DNA of 64,000 nucleotides from Isachenkonia alkalipeptolytica (GTDB lineage: Bacteria > Bacillota > Clostridia > Peptostreptococcales > T1SED10-28), in NCBI RefSeq assembly GCF_009910325.1, contig NZ_SUMG01000005.1:62001-126000 (forward strand), read 5' to 3'. Below the pieces are notes generated by a model. That model did no database searches. It saw only the letters and a list, made by a program, of their open reading frames with translations, and had not been told where the DNA came from. Positions 18,050 to 26,389 of this stretch are shown piece by piece (the stretch's first letter is position 1; every line of letters starts with the position of its first letter). The position numbers and the translations under genes were made by a program.

Positions 18050-19372
18050 TCAATTTTCCCTCGCCAGATTCTTCAGCCAGTTCCCTTGACGGTAGCGAAG
18101 ATAAAACAGGGTTCCCTTAACCCCTTCCGCCACAAGCATGCTGTAGAGTACCCCTTGGATTCCCATTTCCAGTCGGATTCCCAGGAGCCAGGCCAGAGGA
18201 ATCTGCAGGGCCCAAAACCCGAAAATGGTAATCCATAGATTCGCCCAGGTATCCCCGCCGCTTCGGAGAATATAGGGAAAGATCACATTAAGAATCTGGG
18301 TATAAATAATAATCAGTACTAAGGGAACCGCCCGCAATCCCATATTCAGGGTGGTCTCTTCCAAATTGAAAAGACTGAAAATTTCTCTGGAAAAAGTAAA
18401 AATAATTATATTTAGTCCCGTAGCCACAATAAAGGCGGTGAGGATCCCCGCATTGGCTTTTTCCTTGGCCCTTTGAAAGGCACCGCCCCCCAGTTCGGCG
18501 CCGACAATCCCCACGTTGGCCGCTGCCATTGCGGAAATGGCGGTTAAGGTAATGGTTTGAAAAATCTTTAAAATTTCATAAACCGCCACTTCCTGAACCC
18601 CGATGGTGAAAATAATCCGGGTATACACCGTCATGGCCAGCTGCCAGGCGGCACCGTCCAAGGCCATGGGCACGCTTATGGACACCAGCACTTTAAACAG
18701 CAGGGGATCAAAACCCGGTCGAAAGGGAATGTTAAGCTTTCGTAAATATCCCTTGACCAAAAAGAGCAAAATCCCAAACTCCAGGGCTCTTGAGATCAAG
18801 GTGGCGTACGCCACTCCCGTAACCCCCCACTCCAGCACAAAAATAAAGTAGGCATTCAGCATTGTATTGATCCCCATGGAAATGAAGGTGGCCACCATGG
18901 GATAGGTGTTTTTCTTAAGGGCCAGAAAGACTCCGGAAAAGCTGGCGGAGAGCAGTAACAGGGTGGTGGACAGGGCGATAACCGAGAAATAGGCCGTGGC
19001 CTCCTCCAAAGCTCCCCCGGAAATGTTTAGCCAGGTAAGAAAAACCTCCCCACGGAAACGAAAAAGCACCGTGACCAGTACACCGATCATCAGTCCCGTG
19101 CTCAGCATTGTGGAAAACAGTTTCCCAAACTTATGGATTTTCTTTCCCCCCAGGTATTGGGACAATAGAATGGAAAGCCCCGCAGAAATCGCCATGAATA
19201 TGGTCAAAAATAAGCTAAAGAGCTGATTGGATCCACCAACACCTGCAATGGCCTGTTCTCCCAGCTGGCCCACGAATAATTTATCCACGGAGCCCAACAG
19301 GCCCCGCAGGGTGTTTTGTATCATTAAGGGCAGGGCAATGATCAGTAACCCCTTTACATGTGTTTTTTTCAT
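18050..19372 (-). CDS. MATE-family efflux transporter
   Basis: A membrane protein of about 440 residues with twelve predicted transmembrane segments in two halves, the MATE layout. Family-like stretches are MIQNTLRGLLGSVDKLFVGQLG at the N-terminus (residues split by helix 1) and the AGVGGSNQLF loop. MATE proteins export cationic drugs or metabolites using a Na+ or H+ gradient. AAGGAG is 6 nt from the ATG at 19372, so that start is preferred over 19399. The gene has no close partner. Sodium coupling would fit the NhaC gene further on, but this is inference. Confidence 0.92.
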   Translation of the reverse strand: MKKTHVKGLLIIALPLMIQNTLRGLLGSVDKLFVGQLGEQAIAGVGGSNQLFSLFLTIFMAISAGLSILLSQYLGGKKIHKFGKLFSTMLSTGLMIGVLVTVLFRFRGEVFLTWLNISGGALEEATAYFSVIALSTTLLLLSASFSGVFLALKKNTYPMVATFISMGINTMLNAYFIFVLEWGVTGVAYATLISRALEFGILLFLVKGYLRKLNIPFRPGFDPLLFKVLVSISVPMALDGAAWQLAMTVYTRIIFTIGVQEVAVYEILKIFQTITLTAISAMAAANVGIVGAELGGGAFQRAKEKANAGILTAFIVATGLNIIIFTFSREIFSLFNLEETTLNMGLRAVPLVLIIIYTQILNVIFPYILRSGGDTWANLWITIFGFWALQIPLAWLLGIRLEMGIQGVLYSMLVAEGVKGTLFYLRYRQGNWLKNLAREN

Positions 19373-19511
19373 CATACACTCCTTTGAAGGCTGGGACATC
19401 GGTCATTCTTTTCTTATGCTAGTATCGTACCCCATTCTCCTTTAAGACACAAGGTTTCCTCCCCGAAGATTTTTGTAACCCAGCCCCGGAAGGTACAAAC
19501 TGCTCGCCGCA

Positions 19512-20252
19512 TTATTCAATCTTTCTCATAACATAAAATACATAGCCGTATTCCGAGGAGTAGTTTTTAAAGAGCTCCACTTCTTCCAGTTCCTCATCCA
19601 GGCTGCGCTCCCATTTCCCATCTCCCTGATGCTCCACTCTCAATTTTTCAATCCGCCGGATCAGTGGACGGTAATAAAACTTCCACCAGGCCTCCTTTGG
19701 AAGAATAAAATGGGCCAGGGGAACATAGCCGCTGTCTTCAATGATTTTCATGTTTTTGGATATGGTGCTGATGCCGGGATAATGCTTCCCCCAAAAGGCT
19801 TGAGGGCTTTTGGAAATCTTTTTTTTCAACCAGGACAGTTCCGACACCACCATATGTCCCCCGGGCTTTAAGAATTTTTTCCAAGCCTTCAGCCCCTTTT
19901 CGAAACCGATAATGTAAATGGCTCCCTCGGACCAAATAAGGTCAAAGGATGCTTCCCCGTAATCCAAGTGAAACATGGAATGATTTCTGGTTTTGATTCG
20001 ATCACCATAACCGGCCTCCCGTATTTTTTCCTCCAGCACTTCGAGGAAAGGCCGGTGAGTATCCAGGGCTTCAATGGTTCCCTTGGTATTTCTTGCTAAA
20101 TCAATGGTCTGCATCCCCGGTCCGCAGGCAATATCCAGTATTCTTCCATCCTCCCGGATCTCCGGAACAAAGGATAGGGCCTTAAGAGTCGACTCCGTAT
20201 CCCCGGGACCTTCCCTGGGCAACTCCTTGTGAATTTCAAAAAATATATCCAT
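19512..20252 (-). CDS. Class I SAM-dependent methyltransferase
   Basis: A soluble methyltransferase of about 246 residues. The SAM-binding motif I is ILDIACGPGMQT near residue 48, the acidic end of strand 2 is IEALDTH, and motif IV-like is FDLIWSEGAIYI, all typical of class I Rossmann enzymes. AAAGGAGG lies 7 nt before the ATG at 20252 (MDIFFEIHKEL), so the longer frame from 20288 is not used. The substrate is unknown; the N-terminal FFEIHKELPREGPG pattern occurs in small-molecule methyltransferases. It follows the RidA gene by about 50 nt. Confidence 0.88.
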   Translation of the reverse strand: MDIFFEIHKELPREGPGDTESTLKALSFVPEIREDGRILDIACGPGMQTIDLARNTKGTIEALDTHRPFLEVLEEKIREAGYGDRIKTRNHSMFHLDYGEASFDLIWSEGAIYIIGFEKGLKAWKKFLKPGGHMVVSELSWLKKKISKSPQAFWGKHYPGISTISKNMKIIEDSGYVPLAHFILPKEAWWKFYYRPLIRRIEKLRVEHQGDGKWERSLDEELEEVELFKNYSSEYGYVFYVMRKIE

Positions 20253-20304
20253 TCCCAGTCCTCCTTTCACTACCCCCGGCTCCGGCAATTTTCTTAGGGG
20301 CTCT

Positions 20305-20658
20305 TTAGGCTTTCAACGCCGCTACCACGGTCATTTCAACGAGCAGGTCTTCCCTTGCCATCCTGGCTTCCACGCAGGCCCTTGCCGGTTCAAAACCCGC
20401 TTCCACCCAGTTGTCCCAAACTTCATTCATTTCACTGAAATCTTCTATATTTTTTAAGTAAATGGTGGTGGACAGAATATGATTTTTATCGGAACCATAT
20501 TGGTTCAGCAGTTTTTCAATTTTCTCCAAGACCACCTTGGTCTGCTCTTTTACGTCGGTGTTTGCCTCCCCGCAGGTTTGTCCGCACAAATACACCGTAT
20601 CATGATGCACCACTGCCCGGCTCATCCTTCCCGTTCCTTCATATCGTTTAATGTTCAT
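20305..20658 (-). CDS. RidA-family enamine/imine deaminase
   Basis: A 117-residue member of the RidA/YjgF family, whose trimers hydrolyse reactive enamines and imines made by PLP enzymes such as threonine dehydratase. Visible landmarks are YLCGQTCGE, ILSTTIYLKNIEDF, the conserved arginine in EPARACVEA, and the C-terminal LLVEMTVVA. AAGGAGG is well spaced before the ATG. A threonine dehydratase is encoded in this window (1243-2196) but not adjacent. The divergent ABC exporter leader begins about 130 nt upstream. Confidence 0.9.
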   Translation of the reverse strand: MNIKRYEGTGRMSRAVVHHDTVYLCGQTCGEANTDVKEQTKVVLEKIEKLLNQYGSDKNHILSTTIYLKNIEDFSEMNEVWDNWVEAGFEPARACVEARMAREDLLVEMTVVAALKA

Positions 20659-20715
20659 TTTGACGCCTCCTTAAATTTTTAAGTCCGGTTTCGACTTTGG
20701 ATTTCTTCTCTTTTA

Positions 20716-20744
20716 ATTATACGGATATTTCTAGGTTTTTGAAA
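20716..20744 (-). promoter_or_regulatory. Promoter of the RidA gene
   Basis: TTTCAA (20744-20739), a 17-bp spacer and consensus TATAAT (20721-20716) on the minus strand. Confidence 0.65.
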
Positions 20745-20790
20745 GACCCTTTCCCTCTTGAAAATATTTTAAATATTTCATAAAAAGTAG

Positions 20791-20817
20791 TTGACTTTTA
20801 TTGTACCTAGGTATAAT
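20791..20817 (+). promoter_or_regulatory. Promoter and palindromic operator of the ABC exporter operon
   Basis: TTGACT (20791-20796) and TATAAT (20812-20817) are only 15 bp apart, a suboptimal spacing. The palindrome TACCTAGGTA (20804-20813) spans the spacer and enters the -10; counting flanks it is TTGTACCTAGGTATAA with one mismatch. Such a site is typical of MarR-type repressors, but no marR gene is nearby in this window. Confidence 0.65.
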
Positions 20818-20879
20818 ATATGTAGTGTGAAATAGGAAATAAATCCGATCACAAAAATACGAAGGAATAGGAGGCGAAA

Positions 20880-21002
20880 ATGATGATTAAATTACGAAGA
20901 ATGACCGTGGTCACCTTTGGCATGAAGTTTAATGGCAACACAGATCTTGATCAACAAAATAATTCCATCACTCATCACGATCCCTCTGCATTTTTGATTT
21001 GA
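20880..21002 (+). CDS. 40-residue leader ORF before the ABC exporter
   Basis: A short frame with a strong ribosome binding site (AGGAGG, 5-8 nt before tandem ATGs). The product starts MMIKLRRMTVV, is basic at the N-terminus, has NGNTDLDQQNN in the middle, and shows no membrane segment. It starts about 55 nt after the promoter and is followed by about 425 nt of strongly structured leader before the first ABC gene. The arrangement parallels leader peptides such as BmrB of Bacillus subtilis, whose translation controls an ABC exporter by attenuation. Coding is supported by the ribosome site and position only. Confidence 0.6.
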   Translation: MMIKLRRMTVVTFGMKFNGNTDLDQQNNSITHHDPSAFLI

Positions 21003-21075
21003 AGTTTTTAAAGGCATAACAGAAGTGTTTTAATGCACCTTCTTCTGATTCATCCCTTTATTACATATAAACTTT

Positions 21076-21150
21076 AGGTCATGGCAGAGCGGTTATGGCC
21101 TATTTCTATGGATTTTTAGGCTGTAGCCGATCGTGGCTGTGGCCTTTTTC
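21076..21150 (+). promoter_or_regulatory. Attenuator with competing hairpins before the ABC exporter
   Basis: Hairpin A pairs 21076-21082 with 21095-21101. Hairpin B pairs 21118-21128 with 21135-21145 and runs into TTTTTC, an intrinsic terminator. An alternative stem joins the 3' arm of A (GGCCTA, 21097-21102) to the 5' arm of B (TAGGCT, 21117-21122), which would prevent terminator B. Mutually exclusive terminator and antiterminator folds are the signature of attenuation. Confidence 0.65.
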
Positions 21151-21290
21151 TATTCTTACCGCTAAAATTACCGTTAAATAATAAGAGGCTTCTTCTGCAA
21201 AAAACCGGCTCTATGCCTTAAGAAGAACCCTGATATTACGGAATGATTTTAAAAGGGATAGAAATACACCTCAAGACTCTGTCTTACTTC

Positions 21291-21321
21291 GGCCACAGAA
21301 CATTCTGTGGTCTTTTTCTTT
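21291..21321 (+). terminator. Second terminator-like hairpin in the ABC leader
   Basis: GGCCACAG (21291-21298) pairs with CTGTGGTC (21305-21312) around a 6-nt loop, followed by TTTTTC. An alternative outer stem joins CTTCGG (21288-21293) with CCGAAG (21323-21328). It lies about 110 nt before the ABC start codon. Confidence 0.65.
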
Positions 21322-21428
21322 GCCGAAGAAAGAGACCCCAGGTTCAAAATCTTTTAAAAAAGCACCGGGGACTCCGGGACTCCAGGATAAATCGCAAGGA
21401 TTCCCAGTTCTGACAGGGAGGGAAAATT

Positions 21429-23162
21429 ATGAAGCGAATCTTTACTTATATGAAAAAATACAAAATGCTGTTTATCATCCCCACCATATCCATGTTCTTT
21501 CTCATTGGTCTGGATATGATCAACCCCATGATCACCGGCGTGATCATTGACGATGTCATTGTGGGCGGGGAGTTTCATCGATTGAACGGACTCTTACTGT
21601 TACTGATTTTTATTACTCTGGGTCGGGCGGTTTTTGGTTATATCCGGGAATTTCTCTTTGATTATGCGGGCATCCAGGTAGGCCTGGACCTTCGCCGGGA
21701 TCTCTTTGACCACATTCAAAGTCTGCCCTTTGAATACTTTGACAAAACCAACACCGGGGAAATCATGTCCCGGACCACCCGGGATGTGGACAACGTCTGG
21801 GAAGTGGTGGGCTTTGTGGCCGGCTTTTTCCTGGAGCAGATTTTCTATGTGATCGCTGCCACCACCATGATGTTTTTCATCAACTGGCAACTGGCCTTGA
21901 TTTGCACCTTGGTCTTCCCCTTTCTCGGATACCTGGCCGTTAAAATGGATCGTAACATGAGTACGGCTTACGAAGAGATCAGTGACCAGGACGCAAAGCT
22001 GAATACGAAAGCCCAGGAAAATATTGCCGGGGTGCGCCTGGTAAAATCCTTAAATCGGGAAAAACTGGAGAAGAAAAAATTTCGCCGGGAAAATAAAAAG
22101 CTTTACCAGTTAAACCTTAAGCGAAATAACATCTTGGGAAATTTTCATCCCAAGATCGAATTTCTATCCTACTTTTCCACGATCCTGGTGGTCCTGGTGG
22201 GAGGGGTTTTCGTCATCAACGAACAGATGACCATCGGATCTTTGGTGGCCTTTAACGGCTTTGTATCCATGCTGGTGTGGCCCATGCGCTTTCTCGGCTG
22301 GCTGACCAACAGTTTGTCCCGATGCAATGCTTCCTTAAAGAAAATCTTTAAGATCATGGATGAAGTCCCCGGTATTAAAAACCCAGAAAATCCCGTCTCC
22401 CCTGAAAGACGACAGGGAGCGGTTACCTTTGAAAATGTAACTTTTCAGTACGGCAAGGAAAAAATCCTTAATCATATAGACCTAGAGATTAAACCCGGCA
22501 GCACCATAGCGATTATGGGCGCCACCGGATCCGGGAAAACCTCCCTGGCCAATTTGATTCCTCGCTACTACGATACTTCCCAGGGACAAATCCTAGTGGA
22601 TGGTGTGGATGTACGAAAGCAGGATCTTCAGGAACTTCGACAAAGTATTTCCGTCGTCATGCAGGATACCTTCCTCTTTTCCGATACCTTACTGGAAAAC
22701 ATCAAGTTCGGATCCGAAGAGGCCCCCCGGGAGGAAATCGAAGAAGCCATGAAGGATGCCCGGGTCTATGACTTTATTCAAGAGATGCCCCAGGGCCTTG
22801 AAACCATCATCGGCGAACGGGGAGTGGGCTTATCCGGAGGACAAAAACAACGGATCTCCATTGCCCGGGCCCTGTTGAAAAAGAGCCCCATTCTGATCTT
22901 TGATGATGCCACCTCCGCCCTGGATATGGAGACGGAATACCAGATTCAAAAGGCCTTAAACAAAAGAGGGGATATCACGAAAATTATCATAGCCCATCGC
23001 ATCTCTGCGGTAAAGGACGCCGATGAGATCCTTATCCTACGGGAGGGCAACATTCTTGAAAAGGGAAATCATCACCGGCTAATCAATCAAAAGGGCTATT
23101 ATTACAACCTTTATAAGAATCAACTGGGAGATGTGACCTTACTGAACAAAGAGGTGATTTAG
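21429..23162 (+). CDS. ABC exporter half-transporter, subunit with degenerate Walker B
   Basis: A 577-residue fusion of a six-helix ABC exporter membrane domain (about 1-320) and an ATPase domain. Walker A is GATGSGKTS and the signature is canonical LSGGQKQR. After Walker B (ILIFDD) the catalytic glutamate is replaced by aspartate, and the D-loop follows as SALD. This is the pattern of the non-catalytic partner in heterodimeric multidrug exporters such as BmrC/BmrD or TM287/TM288. GGGAGGG is 6 nt before the ATG. The partner is encoded at 23376-25157. Expression is probably controlled by the leader. Confidence 0.94.
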   Translation: MKRIFTYMKKYKMLFIIPTISMFFLIGLDMINPMITGVIIDDVIVGGEFHRLNGLLLLLIFITLGRAVFGYIREFLFDYAGIQVGLDLRRDLFDHIQSLPFEYFDKTNTGEIMSRTTRDVDNVWEVVGFVAGFFLEQIFYVIAATTMMFFINWQLALICTLVFPFLGYLAVKMDRNMSTAYEEISDQDAKLNTKAQENIAGVRLVKSLNREKLEKKKFRRENKKLYQLNLKRNNILGNFHPKIEFLSYFSTILVVLVGGVFVINEQMTIGSLVAFNGFVSMLVWPMRFLGWLTNSLSRCNASLKKIFKIMDEVPGIKNPENPVSPERRQGAVTFENVTFQYGKEKILNHIDLEIKPGSTIAIMGATGSGKTSLANLIPRYYDTSQGQILVDGVDVRKQDLQELRQSISVVMQDTFLFSDTLLENIKFGSEEAPREEIEEAMKDARVYDFIQEMPQGLETIIGERGVGLSGGQKQRISIARALLKKSPILIFDDATSALDMETEYQIQKALNKRGDITKIIIAHRISAVKDADEILILREGNILEKGNHHRLINQKGYYYNLYKNQLGDVTLLNKEVI

Positions 23163-23297
23163 ATGTCAATTATTACTTTTTTCATCCTGAGACTTGTGCG
23201 TTGCTTAAAGGCAAGAAACTTCAATGTCGAAGCCTGTTTGTTTTGCTTACCCCTGATTTTCCTGCTGGCTTCGGTAAACATTCTGGTTAAAGAATAA
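23163..23297 (+). CDS. 44-residue hydrophobic protein between ABC subunits
   Basis: The ATG begins on the base after the TAG stop of the first ABC gene, with GAGGTGA 5-6 nt upstream, so translation is probably coupled. The product has two hydrophobic stretches, ITFFILRLV near the start and CLFCLPLIFLLASVNILV near the end, separated by a basic segment (RCLKARNF), and contains three cysteines. It could be a single-pass or hairpin membrane miniprotein that assists the exporter. I recognise no family. The gap between the two ABC genes (213 nt) is otherwise large for such an operon. Confidence 0.6.
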   Translation: MSIITFFILRLVRCLKARNFNVEACLFCLPLIFLLASVNILVKE

Positions 23298-23375
23298 TAA
23301 ACCTTAACAATAAAAGATTTTACCCTCCCGACAAAAAGGGATTGAAAAAATAACCATAAGAAACGAGGTGTTTTT

Positions 23376-25157
23376 ATGTCGGTTAATACCTTCAAGGAAG
23401 ATGAAGCGGTTCAGCAATCCCTTCGCCTTTCGGTTATCAAACGACTGCTTAGCTACTTGAAAAACTATAAAAAAAGTGTCCTTTGGGCTTTAATCCTGAT
23501 GATCATTGCGGTATCGGTAAATATTATCAATCCCTACTTTATCAAAATCGGGATTGATGAGTTTATTGCCACGGAAAATACTAAAGGCCTGATCCTTTTA
23601 GCAGGCATTATGGTGGCGGTAAATGTGATATCCATGATGGCCTCGAAAAAGCGGATCACGATCATGGGTCGCACTACCAACAAAATCCTGATGGAAATTC
23701 GGGAAGCCTTATTCAATCATATTCAAAAGCTTTCCTTTTCCTTTTTCGATAGCCGTCCCGTGGGGAAAATCCTCGCCCGAATCACCACGGACGTCAATGC
23801 CCTGACCAACTTTTTTACGGACAGCGTCACCGTGGTCATTCCGGATTTAATTACCCTGATTGCCATTTCCGGAATTATGTTCTGGATGAGCTATCAGCTG
23901 GCCATCGCCGCCTTTATCACCCTTCCGGTGCTCATGGGGGGACTGATCTTAATCGAGAGTACCTTTCGAAAAAAATGGCAGGTTTTTAGAAAGAAAAATT
24001 CCAACCTGAATGCCTACATCCATGAGGATTACTCAGGCATTCGGGTGGTGCAAAGCTTTGCCCGGGAGCGCCACACCAGCAATACCTTTTTCGGCCTGGG
24101 AAAAGACTTGAATCATTCCTTCATCGGGGCCATTCGCTTCGCTGACGGTTTCTGGTCCATGGTGGTTCTTTCCTGGGGATTCGGAACAGCGATTGTTTTT
24201 TGGGTCGGGGTGCGACTGATCGATTCCGGTACAATCTCCATCGGGGTCCTGGTGGCTTTTATGGGCTACATCACCATGTTTTGGCGACCGGTGATTAACC
24301 TTACGAACTTTTATAACGTCACCGTAAGTAATATGACCAGCGCCGAACGGATTTTTGAAATCCTGGATACGCCCCCGGATATCGAAAACCAGCGGGATGC
24401 CAAGGAACTGCCTCCCATTGAAGGGGAAGTCACCTTTGAAGGCGTAAGCTTTTCCTATGACCGGGAGGAGCAGGTGTTGGACAACGTCAGTTTCCACGTG
24501 AACAAAGGGGAAACTGTGGCTCTGGTCGGCCATACCGGTGCGGGTAAGACCACGATCATTAATCTTCTCAGCCGTTTTTACGATGTCACCGAAGGCGTGG
24601 TAAAAATCGACGGCTATGATATCAATGAAGTGACCCTGGATTCCCTTCGAAGCCAGATGGCGGTAATGATGCAGGATACTTTCCTGTTTTCCGGCACCGT
24701 TAAGGAAAACATCAAGTATGGAAAACCCGATGCCACGGATGAAGAGATCATCCAAGCCGCCACCGTGGTCAATGCTCATAACTTTATTATGGCGTTGGAG
24801 AACGGGTACGACACGGAAATCAATGAACGGGGCTCGAAGCTCTCTATCGGCCAGCGACAGCTACTGGCCTTAGCACGGGCGGTCCTCAACGATCCTAAGA
24901 TTCTAATCCTGGACGAGGCCACCTCCAGCATCGATACGGAAACGGAAATCCTGGTACAAAAAGGAATTCGCGCCCTCTTGAAGGACCGCACCTCCTTTGT
25001 GATCGCCCATCGCCTATCCACCATCAAAAACGCCGACCGGATCATGGTAATCCACGACGGCAAAATCTTAGAAACCGGCAGTCACCACGAGCTCTTAGAA
25101 AACCGGTCCATGTACTACAAGCTCTTCGTTGCCCAGTACCAATTCTTAAAAGCCTAA
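23376..25157 (+). CDS. ABC exporter half-transporter, catalytic partner
   Basis: A 593-residue half-transporter with a six-helix membrane domain (about 25-325) and an ATPase domain. Walker A is GHTGAGKTT and Walker B is canonical ILILDEATSSID with the catalytic glutamate, but the signature is altered to LSIGQRQ. Together with the first subunit this gives one degenerate nucleotide site (Asp for Glu plus LSIGQ) and one intact site, the known asymmetry of BmrCD-type heterodimers. GAGGTG precedes the ATG. A REP-like palindrome starts immediately after the stop codon. Drug or lipid export is likely; the substrate is unknown. Confidence 0.94.
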   Translation: MSVNTFKEDEAVQQSLRLSVIKRLLSYLKNYKKSVLWALILMIIAVSVNIINPYFIKIGIDEFIATENTKGLILLAGIMVAVNVISMMASKKRITIMGRTTNKILMEIREALFNHIQKLSFSFFDSRPVGKILARITTDVNALTNFFTDSVTVVIPDLITLIAISGIMFWMSYQLAIAAFITLPVLMGGLILIESTFRKKWQVFRKKNSNLNAYIHEDYSGIRVVQSFARERHTSNTFFGLGKDLNHSFIGAIRFADGFWSMVVLSWGFGTAIVFWVGVRLIDSGTISIGVLVAFMGYITMFWRPVINLTNFYNVTVSNMTSAERIFEILDTPPDIENQRDAKELPPIEGEVTFEGVSFSYDREEQVLDNVSFHVNKGETVALVGHTGAGKTTIINLLSRFYDVTEGVVKIDGYDINEVTLDSLRSQMAVMMQDTFLFSGTVKENIKYGKPDATDEEIIQAATVVNAHNFIMALENGYDTEINERGSKLSIGQRQLLALARAVLNDPKILILDEATSSIDTETEILVQKGIRALLKDRTSFVIAHRLSTIKNADRIMVIHDGKILETGSHHELLENRSMYYKLFVAQYQFLKA

Positions 25158-25334
25158 GATGACAGCGGGACGGAGTTTTTGTCATCTTTCGATAAATCGA
25201 AAGGTACAACCACTCCGATGACAGCGATGACAGCGGGACGGAGTTTTTGTCATCTTTTCTCCCGAGGTCACAGCGGGACAAAATTCCTGTCATCTTCTCT
25301 CCCGAGGTCACAGCAAGACGGAGTCACTGTCCTC
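25158..25334. repeat. Cluster of four REP-like palindromic units
   Basis: Four 29-bp units begin at 25158, 25226, 25266 and 25306. The first two are identical: a core GCGGGACGGAG flanked by the inverted ends GATGAC and GTCATC. The third and fourth are diverged (ends GGTCAC with GTCATC or GTCCTC). Units 2 to 4 repeat every 40 bp with CTCCCGA-containing spacers, and a 9-bp duplication precedes unit 2. The layout resembles REP elements spread by Y1-type (TnpA-REP) transposases. The rest of the gap up to 25389 shows no gene. Confidence 0.8.
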
Positions 25335-25389
25335 TTTTCTCCCCGAAAGAGTAGCCGTCCTATCAACAAAGTCATAAAAGAATGCAAAA

Positions 25390-25438
25390 ATAAGAAAAAG
25401 GATCCCCCAAAGTCATATTACCTTTCCGGGGATCCTTT
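25390..25438 (-). terminator. Terminator after the 103-residue membrane protein gene
   Basis: A strong long hairpin: 11 bp (25397-25407 with 25428-25438) plus an inner stem, followed by TTTTTCTTATTTTT on the minus strand. Confidence 0.88.
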
Positions 25439-25476
25439 ATGTTGTCTAAATTCATCGTAGCATGCTTTTTAATAAT

Positions 25477-25788
25477 TTATTTTCTCCTGTTTCGGTTATT
25501 GTACTCCCTCATCAGCTGCCTTGCCCGCTCCACGTCCTCTTTATGGACTTCCACTACCGCAGTGGTCATCTGAGCGTTTTGCATTCTGCTGAATCCCTGG
25601 ATCCTTGTTTTCAGTCGACATCTTATGCCCTGATCCCGCAGGTACTGAAAGACCCCCTGCACTTCCGTGAAATTCCTCTGGGAACCCCCGTAGAATTCCC
25701 GCCATTTGGCTTTATCTCCAATAAACACGGTGAGAAATATCAAAATTCCCGCCAGGATTAATAATAATTGAAGGGCTGTAAATTCCAT
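25477..25788 (-). CDS. Small membrane-anchored protein of unknown function
   Basis: A 103-residue protein with one N-terminal membrane segment (about residues 6-23, LLLILAGILIFLTVF) and a soluble domain of about 75 residues rich in Arg and Gln. The domain has a beta-alpha pattern (GIRCRLKTRI, TTAVVEVHKEDVERARQLM) that recalls DUF2007-like putative signal-transducing domains, but the match is uncertain. AAAGGAGG is 8 nt before the ATG at 25788, so that start is chosen over the GTG at 25797. It lies between REP-like elements, with a strong terminator after it. Confidence 0.7.
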   Translation of the reverse strand: MEFTALQLLLILAGILIFLTVFIGDKAKWREFYGGSQRNFTEVQGVFQYLRDQGIRCRLKTRIQGFSRMQNAQMTTAVVEVHKEDVERARQLMREYNNRNRRK

Positions 25789-25933
25789 GGATCCCACCTC
25801 CTTTGATCCCGGAAATCTTTTTTGACTTTGGCTTCGAACATCCCTGATCCGATAAGGGCTACTCCCTCTTAATCATCAGCTACCGGATATGGATTCCTAA
25901 GCTGAAAAGTACCGGCTACAACCGGAAAGCAGA

Positions 25934-25962
25934 GATGACAAAAACTCCGTCCCGCTGTCATC
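25934..25962. repeat. Inverted copy of the REP-like unit
   Basis: This 29-bp sequence is an exact reverse complement of the units at 25158-25186 and 25226-25254. It lies just after the stop of the HxlR-type gene, so inverted copies bracket the 103-residue membrane protein gene. Confidence 0.85.
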
Positions 25963-25968
25963 GGTCCT

Positions 25969-26265
25969 CTAGAAATATTTCTCTTTTAGTTCCACCAGAT
26001 GATAAAAGATATGGTGCAGGTCTTCTCCTAGTTCCAAAACATCATAATGACTTCGGTTAGACTCTTCCCGTTTTTCCAGGGCTCTTTTTTCTACTAATAG
26101 ATTCAACTTTCGGTTCAGTTCGGTCCCGCTGATATAATCAATAGAGTCCAGGATTTCTCCATAACTGTGATTCCCCGCTTTAATGGAGTCCAGGATTTCC
26201 GGTATCCACCGGGAACGAATGATGCCGTGGACCTCTTCGAAACTTTCATCTACTCTAATCATCAT
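25969..26265 (-). CDS. HxlR-type winged-helix regulator
   Basis: A 98-residue DNA-binding protein with the HxlR-like order: RSRWIPEILDSIKAGNHSYGEI, ISGTELNRKLNLLVEKRAL and a C-terminal helix, but without the N-terminal cysteine that many redox-sensing HxlR members use. AAGGGG is 5 nt before the ATG at 26265; a second ATG follows at 26262, and the frame is open to 26295. It is divergent from dps across about 120 bp, so it may regulate dps or itself, which is inference. An inverted REP-like unit follows its stop. Confidence 0.75.
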   Translation of the reverse strand: MMIRVDESFEEVHGIIRSRWIPEILDSIKAGNHSYGEILDSIDYISGTELNRKLNLLVEKRALEKREESNRSHYDVLELGEDLHHIFYHLVELKEKYF

Positions 26266-26322
26266 ATCTACCCCTTTTCTATACAATGTTAACAAACAAA
26301 TTTGTGTCTAGAACGAACTTTT

Positions 26323-26341
26323 GATTATTGTTATTATTATA
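26323..26341 (+). promoter_or_regulatory. Possible Fur/PerR-type box upstream of dps
   Basis: An AT-rich 19-bp stretch matches about 14 of 19 positions of the Fur box. The region is so AT-rich that chance matches are likely. Dps genes are commonly under PerR or Fur control, which is the only other support. Confidence 0.3.
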
Positions 26342-26389
26342 TTATAGAAAAACAAAAAAAACAAAAAATAAATGGAGGTAATAACAATT

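Noticed and set aside
25158-25334. CRISPR array
   Set aside because: The four units are diverged palindromes with near-identical short spacers of about 11 bp in the 40-bp-period part, and no cas genes are present.
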